NCBI GenBank assembly: GCA_001513045.1
Contig: LFSB01000045.1
Coordinates: forward strand, 37,510-101,509
Direction: 5' to 3'
DNA: 64,000 nucleotides
Origin: Clostridiales bacterium DTU089
GTDB taxonomy: Bacteria > Bacillota > Clostridia > Oscillospirales > Acutalibacteraceae
Position numbers and translations under genes: made by a program. How positions within the stretch are numbered: the stretch's first letter is position 1; every line of letters begins with the position of its first letter. Shown here one piece after another: positions 8,350 to 16,914 of this stretch. The notes under the pieces are model-generated. The model was not told the origin of the DNA and searched no databases. It saw only the letters and a program-made list of their open reading frames with translations.

Positions 8350-10011
8350 TTATCTTTTCGTGTATGCTTCTGCGGCCTCATGAAGCCGTGCGAGTGCTTC
8401 CTGTTTGCCCATGAGCTGCATTATCGAGCACAAATCCGGTGTATTGCGCCGTGAGGTGACAGCTATACGGATAACCGTTGAAACATCACCCACATGACCC
8501 TTGAACGCATCGGGATTCTGCTTGTATTCCTTGACATTTGCCGTGAAGCCCAGCGGCTCACAAACGGATTTTACTTTTTCAAACCACTCATCGCGGCTGT
8601 CGTTTTCATCATATATTTCGCTGTATGCGTTGAGTATGGCGGCGGCATCGGCGGTTGAGATGTTTTCCGGCAGTGTGAGGTCGGGGGTGTAGTATTCATT
8701 GAACAGATAGGAGAAGTATTGCTTTACCTCGCTCCATTTTGCTATATCCTTACGCGGCTTCGGGCTTTCGCGGTCGATGTTTACCATCGCCCGGGAGCGC
8801 TCCGGATTTTCGGTGAATACAGCAAAGAAATCCGGGTCGTTTGCCTTTGCCCATTCGCAGATGCGCTCATAAACCGTGCCGGCATCCATGACCGAAATGA
8901 TGTTTTTGGATATATCGTCAAGCTTCACAAGGTCAAATATTGCTCCGCTCGGACTCATCTTTTTGACATTGAAGGGAAAATCGCTCTGCGGGGCGGTTTT
9001 ATTGGTCTTGCGCCAGTCCTCAAAGTTTGAGTTTGCAAGGGTCAGAAGATATTCAAGCACACTCTCCTTGGGGTAGCCCTGCTCGGCGTAAAAGCTCACG
9101 GCAAGCTCGGGGTCTTTGCGCTTTGAAAGCTTGCGCTTGGATTCTCCGTCCATCTTCATAAGAGGGGAGATGTGGATGTATTTCGGCGGCTTGAAGCCGA
9201 GTACCGAAAACAGCTGAATATGAATCGGCAGCGAGGCTATCCATTCGTCACCGCGTACGACGTGGGTAGTGCGCATGAGGTGGTCGTCAACCGCATGGGC
9301 GAAATGATAGGTGGGTATGCCGTCGCGCTTCAGAAGCACAAGGTCCTGAACGTTTTCGGGCATCTCGATTTTGCCCTTTATCAGGTCGTAAACAAAAATC
9401 TTTTTGTTTTCGTCTCCGTCCGAACGCAGTCTTATAACATAGGGTGCACCGCTCTTGATTTTTTCAGTCTGCTCGTCCGCCGAAAGCGTACGGCAACGGG
9501 CGTATTCCTTGTAGTAGCCGGGGGTAACTCCGTCCTTCTCCTGCTTCTCGCGCAGAGCGGAGATTTCCTCCTCCGAGCAGAAGCACGGGTACGCCAGACC
9601 TTTTTTCACAAGCTCCTTAACGAAGCACTGGTAGATGTCCTTGCGCTTGCTCTGCTGATAGGGGCCGTAATCTCCTTTTTGCTCATTCTCACCGGTCATG
9701 CCCTCATCCGGCACAATGCCGAAGGTCTTCAGGTCGGTGAGTATTTTGGATATTCCGCCCTCAACCTCGCGCTTTTTGTCTGTATCCTCAATGCGAAGGT
9801 AGAATATGCCGCCGGTTGTGTCGGCATTGAGCTTGTCTATGAATGCGGAATACATGTTACCCATGTGCATAAAGCCTGTGGGGCTGGGGGCGAAGCGCGT
9901 CACGCGTGCACCCTCGGCAAGTCCGCGTGGAGGATAAAGCTCCTCATAATATTCCGGAGTCTTATCTGTATTCGGGAAAAGCAGCTCGGCGAGCCTTTCA
10001 TAATCAGTCAA
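8350..10011 (-). CDS. gltX: Glutamyl-tRNA synthetase
   Basis: A class I synthetase charging tRNA-Glu. The TTG at 10011 is preferred as start because AGGGTGA precedes it by 6 nt; a GTG at 10020 would overlap that site. Motifs: FAPSPTGFMHMGN (HIGH motif, about 40-52), VVRGDEW (about 252-258) and KLSKRKD (KMSKS motif, about 292-298). Length is 553 residues, somewhat longer than the usual 470-500. First gene of an operon with glnS and a membrane protein. Whether it discriminates tRNA-Glu from tRNA-Gln cannot be told from sequence alone. Confidence 0.92.
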   Translation of the reverse strand: MTDYERLAELLFPNTDKTPEYYEELYPPRGLAEGARVTRFAPSPTGFMHMGNMYSAFIDKLNADTTGGIFYLRIEDTDKKREVEGGISKILTDLKTFGIVPDEGMTGENEQKGDYGPYQQSKRKDIYQCFVKELVKKGLAYPCFCSEEEISALREKQEKDGVTPGYYKEYARCRTLSADEQTEKIKSGAPYVIRLRSDGDENKKIFVYDLIKGKIEMPENVQDLVLLKRDGIPTYHFAHAVDDHLMRTTHVVRGDEWIASLPIHIQLFSVLGFKPPKYIHISPLMKMDGESKRKLSKRKDPELAVSFYAEQGYPKESVLEYLLTLANSNFEDWRKTNKTAPQSDFPFNVKKMSPSGAIFDLVKLDDISKNIISVMDAGTVYERICEWAKANDPDFFAVFTENPERSRAMVNIDRESPKPRKDIAKWSEVKQYFSYLFNEYYTPDLTLPENISTADAAAILNAYSEIYDENDSRDEWFEKVKSVCEPLGFTANVKEYKQNPDAFKGHVGDVSTVIRIAVTSRRNTPDLCSIMQLMGKQEALARLHEAAEAYTKR

Positions 10012-10044
10012 AGAAGTCACCCTTTAAATATAATGTTACAGTTT

Positions 10045-10073
10045 ATTATCGCAGAAAACTATGAAAGTATCAA
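10045..10073 (-). promoter_or_regulatory. Promoter of gltX-glnS
   Basis: On the minus strand TTGATA (10073-10068), a 17-nt spacer and GATAAT (10050-10045) lie about 35 bp before the gltX start. No T-box-like specifier structure is apparent in this short leader. Confidence 0.6.
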
Positions 10074-10109
10074 TAGTAAAAGTGAAAAAATTTCCACATT
10101 TTTAACTTG

Positions 10110-10138
10110 TTGACTTTCTGCGGGAAATGTTATAGAAT
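10110..10138 (+). promoter_or_regulatory. Promoter of the RNase P RNA gene
   Basis: TTGACT (10110-10115), a 17-nt spacer and TAGAAT (10133-10138) place transcription start at about 10144, right at the beginning of the RNA. Confidence 0.7.
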
Positions 10139-10143
10139 TACGG

Positions 10144-10478
10144 CGTTGGCGAAACGGGCAATCGCGGGGGATTTAACGATTCAACGAGGAAAGTCCGGGC
10201 TTCACACAGCAGGATAACGGCTAACGGCCGCCGAGGGTAACCTTAGGGAAAGTGCAACAGAGATATACCGCCATGCAAATGGTAAGGGTGGAAAGGCGAG
10301 GTAAGAGCTCACCGGGGCGCGGGAGACTGCGCTGCCATGTAAACCCTATCCGAAGCAACACCGACCGGAGGTCAGCTGGACATCAACTCCGACGGGTGGC
10401 TGGAGCCGTGCGGCAACGCACGGCGTAGACAGATGATTGCCTTAAACGACAGAACCCGGCTTACAGTTTCGCCCGCAC
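10144..10478 (+). ncRNA. rnpB: RNase P RNA, class A
   Basis: The catalytic RNA that trims tRNA 5' leaders. Conserved region I is seen as GAGGAAAGTCCGGGCTTC (about 10184-10201), and the 3' conserved region as AGACAGATGATTGCC and ACAGAACCCGGCTTA (10430-10463). The P1 helix pairs GGCGAAAC (10148-10155) with GTTTCGCC (10466-10473). The layout and about 335-nt length fit the bacterial A type rather than the Bacillus B type. A promoter precedes it and a terminator follows. Confidence 0.93.
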
Positions 10479-10487
10479 CAGAACAAG

Positions 10488-10523
10488 ACTCACTCCGTAT
10501 AATATTTACGGGGTGAGTTTTTA
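10488..10523 (+). terminator. rnpB terminator, also carrying the next gene's ribosome site
   Basis: A 12-bp stem (ACTCACTCCGTA and its near-complement) with a 7-nt loop is followed by TTTTT. The 3' arm contains GGGGTGAG, which is the only plausible Shine-Dalgarno site for the ATG at 10523. Confidence 0.85.
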
Positions 10524-10879
10524 TGTTTATTGAAATATTTACCGTTTTGATTACCGTATGGGGCAGTGTGTCATTGCTTTATTATCTGCTTTTCAAGTTT
10601 ATTTCATGGGGGACTTATCCCGGCATAACACTCATTTATGCCGCGGGCGACGGCTCGCGTGCTCTCGCTCAGCTTGAAGCGGAGCGAAAGACCGCCGAGC
10701 TTACGGGAGCGCATAAAAAGCAGCAGATAATTATTGTGGATTACGGGCTTGACAGCGATGGGGCGAAAAGGCTCCTCGGCGAATGCCGCAGCGGCAGCAA
10801 CACATATTATTGCTGCCCTGATTCCCTGTGTGAAACGCTTGAATCGGTTTCGGGTATAAGTAACGGGAGTATCGGCTGA
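10523..10879 (+). CDS. Small single-helix membrane protein, function unknown
   Basis: A 118-residue protein with one N-terminal transmembrane helix (about 3-25) and a soluble domain containing IIIVDYGLDSDGAKRLL (about 70-86) and a cysteine pair (YYCCPDSLC). The start is at the edge of the rnpB terminator, whose 3' arm gives its ribosome site. No promoter of its own is visible, so expression probably depends on read-through from rnpB. Not recognised. Confidence 0.6.
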   Translation: MFIEIFTVLITVWGSVSLLYYLLFKFISWGTYPGITLIYAAGDGSRALAQLEAERKTAELTGAHKKQQIIIVDYGLDSDGAKRLLGECRSGSNTYYCCPDSLCETLESVSGISNGSIG

Positions 10880-10890
10880 GATACTCCCGT
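10863..10890. terminator. Shared terminator hairpin between convergent genes
   Basis: An 11-bp perfect stem (ACGGGAGTATC and its complement) with a 6-nt loop spans the stop codon of the plus-strand gene and faces the end of the minus-strand DUF6054 gene. T-tracts are short on both sides. Confidence 0.6.
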
Positions 10891-10895
10891 CGGCT

Positions 10896-11231
10896 TTATC
10901 TGTATTTGTTTACCGTTTCAAGTATTGTGTCGAGAAAGGCCTGCTCGCCGAAGGTGTTCACCTTGAATATAAGCGCCTGACTTCCGCCGGAGGTCACCGC
11001 CGAAAGGCGTATCTCGTTGCCGACACCCAGCAGGGTCACACTCAGGCTTACGCGGTTTTGACCGGTATAGCTGTAACGCTCATATATTTTGACATTGCAG
11101 ACAGTGTCTCCGATTTGAAAGCAGCTGCTGTCCTCGCATGAGGCGGACATGCTTTTGGCAAGCACCGCATCATCAATGGCTTTTAATATTTCATAGTAAT
11201 TTCCGTGAAGGTCGCATTCGATTTTTGCCAT
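10896..11231 (-). CDS. DUF6054-type protein
   Basis: A 111-residue soluble protein. The phrases ECDLHGNYYEIL (about 4-15), YERYSYTGQNRVSLSVTL (about 50-67) and AVTSGGSQA (about 77-85) fit what I recall of the DUF6054 family; no activity is known for it. It is the last gene of a run with the COG2426 and Nudix genes, spaced 22 bp from its neighbour. Confidence 0.65.
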   Translation of the reverse strand: MAKIECDLHGNYYEILKAIDDAVLAKSMSASCEDSSCFQIGDTVCNVKIYERYSYTGQNRVSLSVTLLGVGNEIRLSAVTSGGSQALIFKVNTFGEQAFLDTILETVNKYR

Positions 11232-11252
11232 GTAATTTGTCTCCTCCGCTGA

Positions 11253-11741
11253 TTAAAATATACCGTATGTGATAAGCGACATTATTATTCCGGCGATAAA
11301 CACACCGAGCATAATTATAGGCAGACATTTTTTCATGCGAAGGTCCATGAGTGCGGCTATAAGCGCACCGGTCCAGCCGCCGGTGCCGGGGAGGGGAATT
11401 GCAACAAAAATCAGCAAGCCCCATTCCTTATATTTAATTATCTGGTCGCTCTTTTTCTCGGAACGCAGCTCAAGCTTCTTTATGATTTTCTCCCAGAATT
11501 TATAGCGGCGCAGAAAATCGAATATTTTTCTGATAAACAGAAGAATGAAGGGGATGGGTATTATATTACCGACAAATGAGATGATGAACGCGCGCAGAAA
11601 CGGCATATCGAGCAGTCTCGCGGCAATCATACCGCCGCGCAATTCGAGCACGGGCATAAGCGAAACGAGAAATACCGTAAGCTCCGCAGGGATTTTTTCT
11701 CCGAAGAGTTCAACAAAATACTGAGCAAGCTGTTCAGCCAT
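11253..11741 (-). CDS. Small multidrug-export-like membrane protein (COG2426)
   Basis: A 162-residue integral membrane protein. The motifs PVLELRGGMIAA (about 30-41) and AIPLPGTGGWTGALIAAL (about 114-131) are characteristic of the COG2426 / Sm_multidrug_ex family, which shares a re-entrant-loop layout with DedA-like proteins. Transport role is by family name only. It starts 16 bp after the Nudix gene ends. Confidence 0.8.
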   Translation of the reverse strand: MAEQLAQYFVELFGEKIPAELTVFLVSLMPVLELRGGMIAARLLDMPFLRAFIISFVGNIIPIPFILLFIRKIFDFLRRYKFWEKIIKKLELRSEKKSDQIIKYKEWGLLIFVAIPLPGTGGWTGALIAALMDLRMKKCLPIIMLGVFIAGIIMSLITYGIF

Positions 11742-11756
11742 AATAAAAATCGTCCT

Positions 11757-12491
11757 TTAAAAAATATTTTCAGATACGAGGAAATCATGCGATTTTTTGA
11801 GGATGTTCTTGTCGTTTTCAAACTTCAGCATGTCGAGAGCGTCCTCATATTTTAACCAGATGTAATCCTCGATTTCCTCGTGCTGAATCACGGTTTGAGT
11901 ATCGTTTGTGGTGGCTGCGAACACCGAAACGGATTTTTCGACCTTGTTCTGTATGGTGTACTCCGAGCGCGAAACAAAGCCGGGAACGATTTCGATGTTA
12001 ACGCCGGTTTCCTCAAGCACCTCGCGCCGCGCGGTGTCCTCTGGAGTTTCTCCGCGCTCCATGTGACCTTTAGGAAAGCCCCAGTGTGCGCTGCGTTTGT
12101 TTTTAATCAGCAGGCAGCGGTATTCACCGTTTATTATACGGTACACAACAGCTCCGCATGAGCGTTCGTAAAGACATTCAAGGGCGAAGGGTCTGTCCTT
12201 CGTATAAAAAGCGATGCTGTCACGGATGTCGTAATCAATAAACTTTTTGCTTTTCGGCGCGGCAATGATTACGGTTTCGCCGTTATCAGAAAACCTGACA
12301 CAGGCGATTGCCTTGCCGTCAAAATTCTTTACCGGATGATTTATGCCCATTATAAGCGCCCCCGAAACAGGCGACAGCATGTTGAGACGATTCTCTATGG
12401 AACCGAAATTCAACAGGTATTTTGTATCGCTGCCGGCGGGCGTTGATGAGACGGGCACGGTAATTTTAATCTTAACGTACTTTCCCAACAT
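11757..12491 (-). CDS. Nudix hydrolase with an extra N-terminal domain
   Basis: Start at 12491 has GGAGA 9 nt upstream; length 244 residues. The Nudix box GX5EX7REUXEEXGU is complete as GHMERGETPEDTARREVLEETGV-like residues (about 141-163), preceded by GFPK, as in Ap4A pyrophosphatases. The first about 100 residues are a beta-rich domain of unknown role. Likely hydrolyses a nucleoside diphosphate-linked compound; the Ap4A guess is inference. Confidence 0.82.
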   Translation of the reverse strand: MLGKYVKIKITVPVSSTPAGSDTKYLLNFGSIENRLNMLSPVSGALIMGINHPVKNFDGKAIACVRFSDNGETVIIAAPKSKKFIDYDIRDSIAFYTKDRPFALECLYERSCGAVVYRIINGEYRCLLIKNKRSAHWGFPKGHMERGETPEDTARREVLEETGVNIEIVPGFVSRSEYTIQNKVEKSVSVFAATTNDTQTVIQHEEIEDYIWLKYEDALDMLKFENDKNILKKSHDFLVSENIF

Positions 12492-12528
12492 TTTCAATTT
12501 TCTCCATTTTACACTTATTCTGGGTAGT

Positions 12529-12557
12529 ATTATACAATAATTCAGAGTACCTTTCAA
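12529..12557 (-). promoter_or_regulatory. Promoter of the Nudix-COG2426-DUF6054 operon
   Basis: On the minus strand TTGAAA (12557-12552), 17 nt, then TATAAT (12534-12529), about 38 bp ahead of the start codon. Confidence 0.7.
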
Positions 12558-12615
12558 TAAAAATTTGTAAAAACACAAAAATTTGGCTATTATTGGACAT
12601 TTTTCTCATAACTCA

Positions 12616-12644
12616 TTGTGAATTTTTGTATTATGCGTTAAAAT
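12616..12644 (+). promoter_or_regulatory. Promoter of the LCP-family gene
   Basis: TTGTGA (12616-12621), a 17-nt spacer and TAAAAT (12639-12644) about 90 bp before the start codon. Confidence 0.55.
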
Positions 12645-12732
12645 ACGCTTGCAAATTACCTCTTGCAGGAAAAGGCAAAAAGGAAATTTCCTTCTAACGC
12701 AGATTTACAGCATGAGAAAGGAACGGAATAAA

Positions 12733-13812
12733 ATGAGCAAGGATGATAAAAACATTTCTGCCGATAAACAGACCCGTGAATATATTGATGTGTACTCCGA
12801 CAGCAGCAAAAAAGGCTCAAGACCCGTTGAGCAGTATGAGGATGTATATTCAAACGCGGTGTCCCCGAACAAAAAAGCTCCCAAGAAGAAAAAAAAGCAT
12901 ATTTTTCTGAAAATCGCGGCATGCTTTATGGTGCTTGTTATAATGGCGGGCTCCGCGGCGGCGTTTTACGCGTATTCGCTTCTCGACAAAATTCAGGTTG
13001 ACTCCGCGCAGCAGCACGAGAACATGTTTCTTGACGGGAAGACATTGAAAAAGCAGAAGGGTATTATAAACATCCTTCTTATAGGCGTCGATGCCAGACC
13101 CGGAGAGGAAGCCTCCCGCTCGGATACGATGATGCTGTTTACCATAGATACTCTGCATTCAAAAATCAAGCTTACTTCTTTTATGCGCGATACCTATTTG
13201 GATATTCCCGGAAAAAAGGCAAGCCGTCTGAATTCGGCGTGCTCCTGGGGCGGCCCCGGACTTGTAATGGATACAATCGAATGCAACTTCGGAATAGATA
13301 TTGATAATTACGCCCTTGTGAACTTTGAGATGTTTACCGAGCTTGTTGACTTCCTCGGCGGAGTCGAGGTTGAGGTTACGGAAAAAGAAGCGGAATACAT
13401 GCGCGGACCGATGGCGAATTGCCCGGATGTTGTCGCGGGAGAGAGCGTTTTGCTCGATGGAAATGAGGCTCTTTGGTACTGCCGTATAAGAAAGCTGGAC
13501 TCCGATTTCAACAGAACGAGCCGTCAGCGCAAGGTCGTTGACTGTATAATCGAAAAAGCAAAAACAAAAAGCATCAGTGAGCTTGCGGATATGCTTCCGT
13601 CACTCCTCGATAAAATCGAAACAGACCTGACGAAACCACAGCTTACACAGCTTGCCGTCGGCGCGGCGTTGAAATATTTGAAATACGAAATTGTGCAGTC
13701 GAGCGTGCCTGCGGATGACACGTGGAAATATGCAAACAAAAACGGCGCATCGGTGTTGGCGATAGACCTTGAGAAAAACGCAAAGCTGCTCGAAGAATTT
13801 ATTTACGAATAA
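12733..13812 (+). CDS. LytR-CpsA-Psr (LCP) family wall-polymer ligase
   Basis: LCP proteins transfer lipid-linked anionic polymers to peptidoglycan outside the membrane. The start at 12733 has AAAGGAACGG upstream; length 359. A lysine-rich cytoplasmic head with the duplicated phrases YIDVYSDSS and YEDVYSNAV (about 15-40) precedes one transmembrane helix (about 60-82). The LCP domain shows LLIGVDARPGEEASRSDTMM (about 117-136), FMRDTYLDIPG (about 150-160) and the RTSRQRKVV segment (about 260-268), all with the arginine/aspartate residues typical of phosphate binding. Confidence 0.9.
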   Translation: MSKDDKNISADKQTREYIDVYSDSSKKGSRPVEQYEDVYSNAVSPNKKAPKKKKKHIFLKIAACFMVLVIMAGSAAAFYAYSLLDKIQVDSAQQHENMFLDGKTLKKQKGIINILLIGVDARPGEEASRSDTMMLFTIDTLHSKIKLTSFMRDTYLDIPGKKASRLNSACSWGGPGLVMDTIECNFGIDIDNYALVNFEMFTELVDFLGGVEVEVTEKEAEYMRGPMANCPDVVAGESVLLDGNEALWYCRIRKLDSDFNRTSRQRKVVDCIIEKAKTKSISELADMLPSLLDKIETDLTKPQLTQLAVGAALKYLKYEIVQSSVPADDTWKYANKNGASVLAIDLEKNAKLLEEFIYE

Positions 13813-13836
13813 GACGTATCTGCAAAATTACATAAT

Positions 13837-13867
13837 AAAAAGGGGCTGTTTTCACAGTCCCTTTTTT
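13837..13867. terminator. Bidirectional terminator between LCP and LuxR-type genes
   Basis: AAAAAGGGGCTGT, a 4-nt loop and ACAGTCCCTTTTTT make a strong stem flanked by A- and T-tracts, so it can stop transcription from both convergent genes. Confidence 0.85.
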
Positions 13868-13891
13868 GATTATAAAACGAAATGCCGAAAA

Positions 13892-15082
13892 TTACATTTC
13901 AAAAACGCTGCGCAAAAGCTCTATACGGGAGGAGACATTGAGCTTTTTATAGATGTTTGACGAAAGCTTTTTAACAGTTCCTTCGGCTATGCCCAGCTCA
14001 ATTGAAATAGCTTTAAAAGGCTCTCCCGAAAGCAGGTGCTCAAAGATTTCCGCCTCGCGCGAGGTGAGGTTTTCGGTTATGCCGGAATAGACATTTTCAA
14101 ACTTTTCCTTTTGTGTGCCGAGTATATGTATTTTTGACTCGTACAGGTTGGGCATGAAGTAGAAAAAGTAGCTTCCTAACTCGGGAACCTCAACAAAGCA
14201 GGATTGTGTAGTGCGCGTGCGCGCGGCGAGCATCAGCTTTTCGTTGTTGAAAAGGATATCAAGCTTCTGCTTGGGAAACACCTTCGCAAACGCCTCGCTT
14301 GATTGAGTGAGCACAAAGTTCAGATTATCGTCAAAAAATGCCTGCGCGGTAATAAGCTCACTGTTGTACGGCGAGTTGTTGTAGTTGAGATGCGAAAAGG
14401 TATCCTCGTCAACAATATTTGCTGAAACGAATATGCTTGTATTTTCGTGAAGTACGGGAAGTATATAAAGTACGAGGAAATAGATTTTTTTGGTTGATGA
14501 GATATAGTAATCTGTAAGTATCATCGGAAAATCGTTCTCAATACAGAACTCAAACGCCGAGGGAAGATGAGTTCTGACGAGCAGCTTGCCGTCGAGCCTT
14601 TTTCCTACAACATCCGTGTCAAAGGCCGAAACAAAGTGTTGGCTTGCACTGTCGATGTAATAAATGCCGTCAGCGTGCTTGGTGGCTGTAAACGTGAGTC
14701 CGTAGGTGTCCTTAAACAGGGTGAACGGAATAACGTTCATGAAATTGTTTTTATATACAGATTGAACGTGCTCCTTGGTAATGATTCTCTCAGTGATTAT
14801 ATGTATTTCAGGATAGGAATATTCAAAATCTACGCGCCAGAAGGCGGCTTGCTTTTCATAGGCAAAGGTTGCGGCATATTCTGTGTTTTTAACTTTGTGG
14901 AAGTTGAAGTATATCGCATTGCATATTTCTTCAGGAAGAACATAGGATATTTCTTTTCCGATTGAATTGCAGTCAAGGTTGTAATAGGCGTCTGCTTCCG
15001 GAGAGGACATTTTCAAAAACAACCGTTCTCGATCCTCATCCGTGGTGAGTGTGTAGCTCATAGAGTCACTTATTTTTTGCAT
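13892..15082 (-). CDS. Transcriptional regulator with C-terminal LuxR-type helix-turn-helix
   Basis: A 396-residue regulator starting after AGAGGGGG. The last 60 residues are a GerE/LuxR domain: LTSREAEIFEHLLSGE (about 336-351) followed by AISIELGIAEGTVKKLSSNI (about 355-374). The first 320 residues probably hold sensor modules, one of them PAS-like around FFDDNLNFVLTQSSEAFAK (about 245-263), but no ligand can be inferred. No receiver domain is present. It is divergent from the PBP gene, 209 bp away, and convergent with the LCP gene. Confidence 0.8.
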   Translation of the reverse strand: MQKISDSMSYTLTTDEDRERLFLKMSSPEADAYYNLDCNSIGKEISYVLPEEICNAIYFNFHKVKNTEYAATFAYEKQAAFWRVDFEYSYPEIHIITERIITKEHVQSVYKNNFMNVIPFTLFKDTYGLTFTATKHADGIYYIDSASQHFVSAFDTDVVGKRLDGKLLVRTHLPSAFEFCIENDFPMILTDYYISSTKKIYFLVLYILPVLHENTSIFVSANIVDEDTFSHLNYNNSPYNSELITAQAFFDDNLNFVLTQSSEAFAKVFPKQKLDILFNNEKLMLAARTRTTQSCFVEVPELGSYFFYFMPNLYESKIHILGTQKEKFENVYSGITENLTSREAEIFEHLLSGEPFKAISIELGIAEGTVKKLSSNIYKKLNVSSRIELLRSVFEM

Positions 15083-15291
15083 AAATAAAAAACTAACCCC
15101 CTCTTAGAATTTTAAATCTACTCTATTATTTTAGTATACATTTAAAAGGATGAATGTTCAAAAGAGAATAAAACGACATTTTTTTGAATAAGCGACGGAA
15201 AACGCGTCAATAATTCTGTCGTGAGATAAGCTTTCGCAAGGATTTTTTGTTGACCGATTTACACTCTGTTGCAAAAGAAAGGGGTCGGAAA

Positions 15292-16914
15292 ATGTCGAAA
15301 AGGGCAGTGCTTGCATTTGCTTTGCTTTCACTTTCGTTGGGGCTTATGATAACGCGCATAGCGACGCTTGAAATAGGCGAATATGCCGGGGCCGCAGCGG
15401 TTAACGGCAAAAAAAGCATCGATATAGCGTATTCAAGAGGGTATATATATGATTGCAGGATGCAGCCGCTTGTAAACCGGAAACAAACGGATTGTGTTGC
15501 TGCAAAGCCGACGGCGAGGGCAATGACCTTTTTTCGGGACTGCATAAGCGATGAGGAGTTTACCTCCGTAAGCGAAAGCTTCAAGCGAGGACGACCCGTT
15601 TTTGTAAATCTTACGGATACACAGATTGTTCCGGACAGCTCGGACTTTTTTGTGTTCAAAAAAATCGAGCGTTACGGCACGGAGCCGTTTCTTTCGCATG
15701 TTATAGGTTATCTTGCACCTTCAGGAGTGAGCGGCATAAGCGGAATAGAGGCTGCGTTTGAAAACGAGCTTTCCGCCGCCTCCGGAAAGCTGAGCGTGTC
15801 CTATTCAACCAATGCCTTCGGTGCTATGCTTGCGGGTGAGCCGGCAATTATAAACGACCTGAACTACAATTCCGGAGCAGGTGTGGTTCTCACGATAGAC
15901 GAGCGGATTCAGAGTATACTTGAAAATTCCATGCGTGAGGGAGGAATAGACAAGGGAGCGGGAGTGATTCTTGACGCGGCGACCGGAGAAATAAGGGCAA
16001 TGGCGAGCATGCCGGATTTCCCCTCCGGAGATATATCGTCGGCTGTTGCGGATGAAGAAAACTCACCGCTTATAAACCGTGCGCTTTCGGCATATTCCGT
16101 CGGTTCGGTGTTTAAAACCGTGGTTGCGGCAGCGGCGCTTGAAAACTCAATAGGTGCGGAAAAGACATATTGCTGTACAGGCAGTGTGAGTAAAAACGGT
16201 GTTGAGTTTCACTGTAATAAACGTGACGGACACGGTGATGTGGATATGAAAAATGCGCTTGCAGTCTCCTGTAACACCTACTTTATAAATCTTGCATGTG
16301 AGCTGGGCGCCGAAAAAATACTGGCAGTTGCCGCAGAGATGGGCTTCGGCAGGGAGATTGAGCTTTGTCCGGGTATGGTGTGTGCCGGCGGAGTGCTTCC
16401 CTCGGCGGACGAGCTTGATTCCGAAGCGGCGCTTTCCAATCTGGGCTTCGGTCAGGGCAGGCTGCTCGCTTCGCCTCTTCAGATGGCGGCGGCATATCTG
16501 AGCATAGCCAATGGCGGCAAATATCTTACCCCGTCGCTCGTAAAGGGCGTTGCGGACGCAGACGGAAAGCTGTCCGTCGGTATTCAGACTCAGGCGTTCA
16601 AGCGTGTCATGAGTGAGAGCTGCGCCGATGAGCTTTGCGGTCTTCTCGGCTATGTTGTGGAGCACGGCAGCTTTTCCGCCTCGCGTCCGATGAATGTAAG
16701 CTCGGCGGGAAAGACCGCAACTGCGCAGAGCGGATGGTATATAGAGGGCAAAGAGGTTCTTCATTCCTGGTTTGCGGGCTTTTTCCCCGCAGACAATCCG
16801 GTATATGTGGTCGTAATAATGAAAGAAAACGGGCGCAGCGGCGGTACCGACTGCGTTCCCGTTTTCAAAAGCATATCAACAGAAATCGTTAATAATTTGT
16901 TTGTTCCCGATTGA
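15292..16914 (+). CDS. Class B penicillin-binding protein (transpeptidase) with a KTA third motif
   Basis: A 540-residue, membrane-anchored peptidoglycan transpeptidase of the PBP2/SpoVD/FtsI type without PASTA domains. The start at 15292 follows AAAGGGG. One N-terminal helix (about 5-23) leads to the RGYIYDC dimerisation-domain motif. The transpeptidase motifs are SVFK (272-275, catalytic serine 272), SCN (326-328) and KTA (474-476) in GKTATAQSG, where KTG is usual. The role may be in sporulation or a specialised wall step; that is inference. Its last 26 bp overlap the convergent trmL gene. Confidence 0.88.
   Translation: MSKRAVLAFALLSLSLGLMITRIATLEIGEYAGAAAVNGKKSIDIAYSRGYIYDCRMQPLVNRKQTDCVAAKPTARAMTFFRDCISDEEFTSVSESFKRGRPVFVNLTDTQIVPDSSDFFVFKKIERYGTEPFLSHVIGYLAPSGVSGISGIEAAFENELSAASGKLSVSYSTNAFGAMLAGEPAIINDLNYNSGAGVVLTIDERIQSILENSMREGGIDKGAGVILDAATGEIRAMASMPDFPSGDISSAVADEENSPLINRALSAYSVGSVFKTVVAAAALENSIGAEKTYCCTGSVSKNGVEFHCNKRDGHGDVDMKNALAVSCNTYFINLACELGAEKILAVAAEMGFGREIELCPGMVCAGGVLPSADELDSEAALSNLGFGQGRLLASPLQMAAAYLSIANGGKYLTPSLVKGVADADGKLSVGIQTQAFKRVMSESCADELCGLLGYVVEHGSFSASRPMNVSSAGKTATAQSGWYIEGKEVLHSWFAGFFPADNPVYVVVIMKENGRSGGTDCVPVFKSISTEIVNNLFVPD

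Noticed and set aside
10012..10110. T-box riboswitch for gltX
   Set aside because: The leader from the predicted promoter to the start is only about 30 nt, too short, and no T-box consensus is present.
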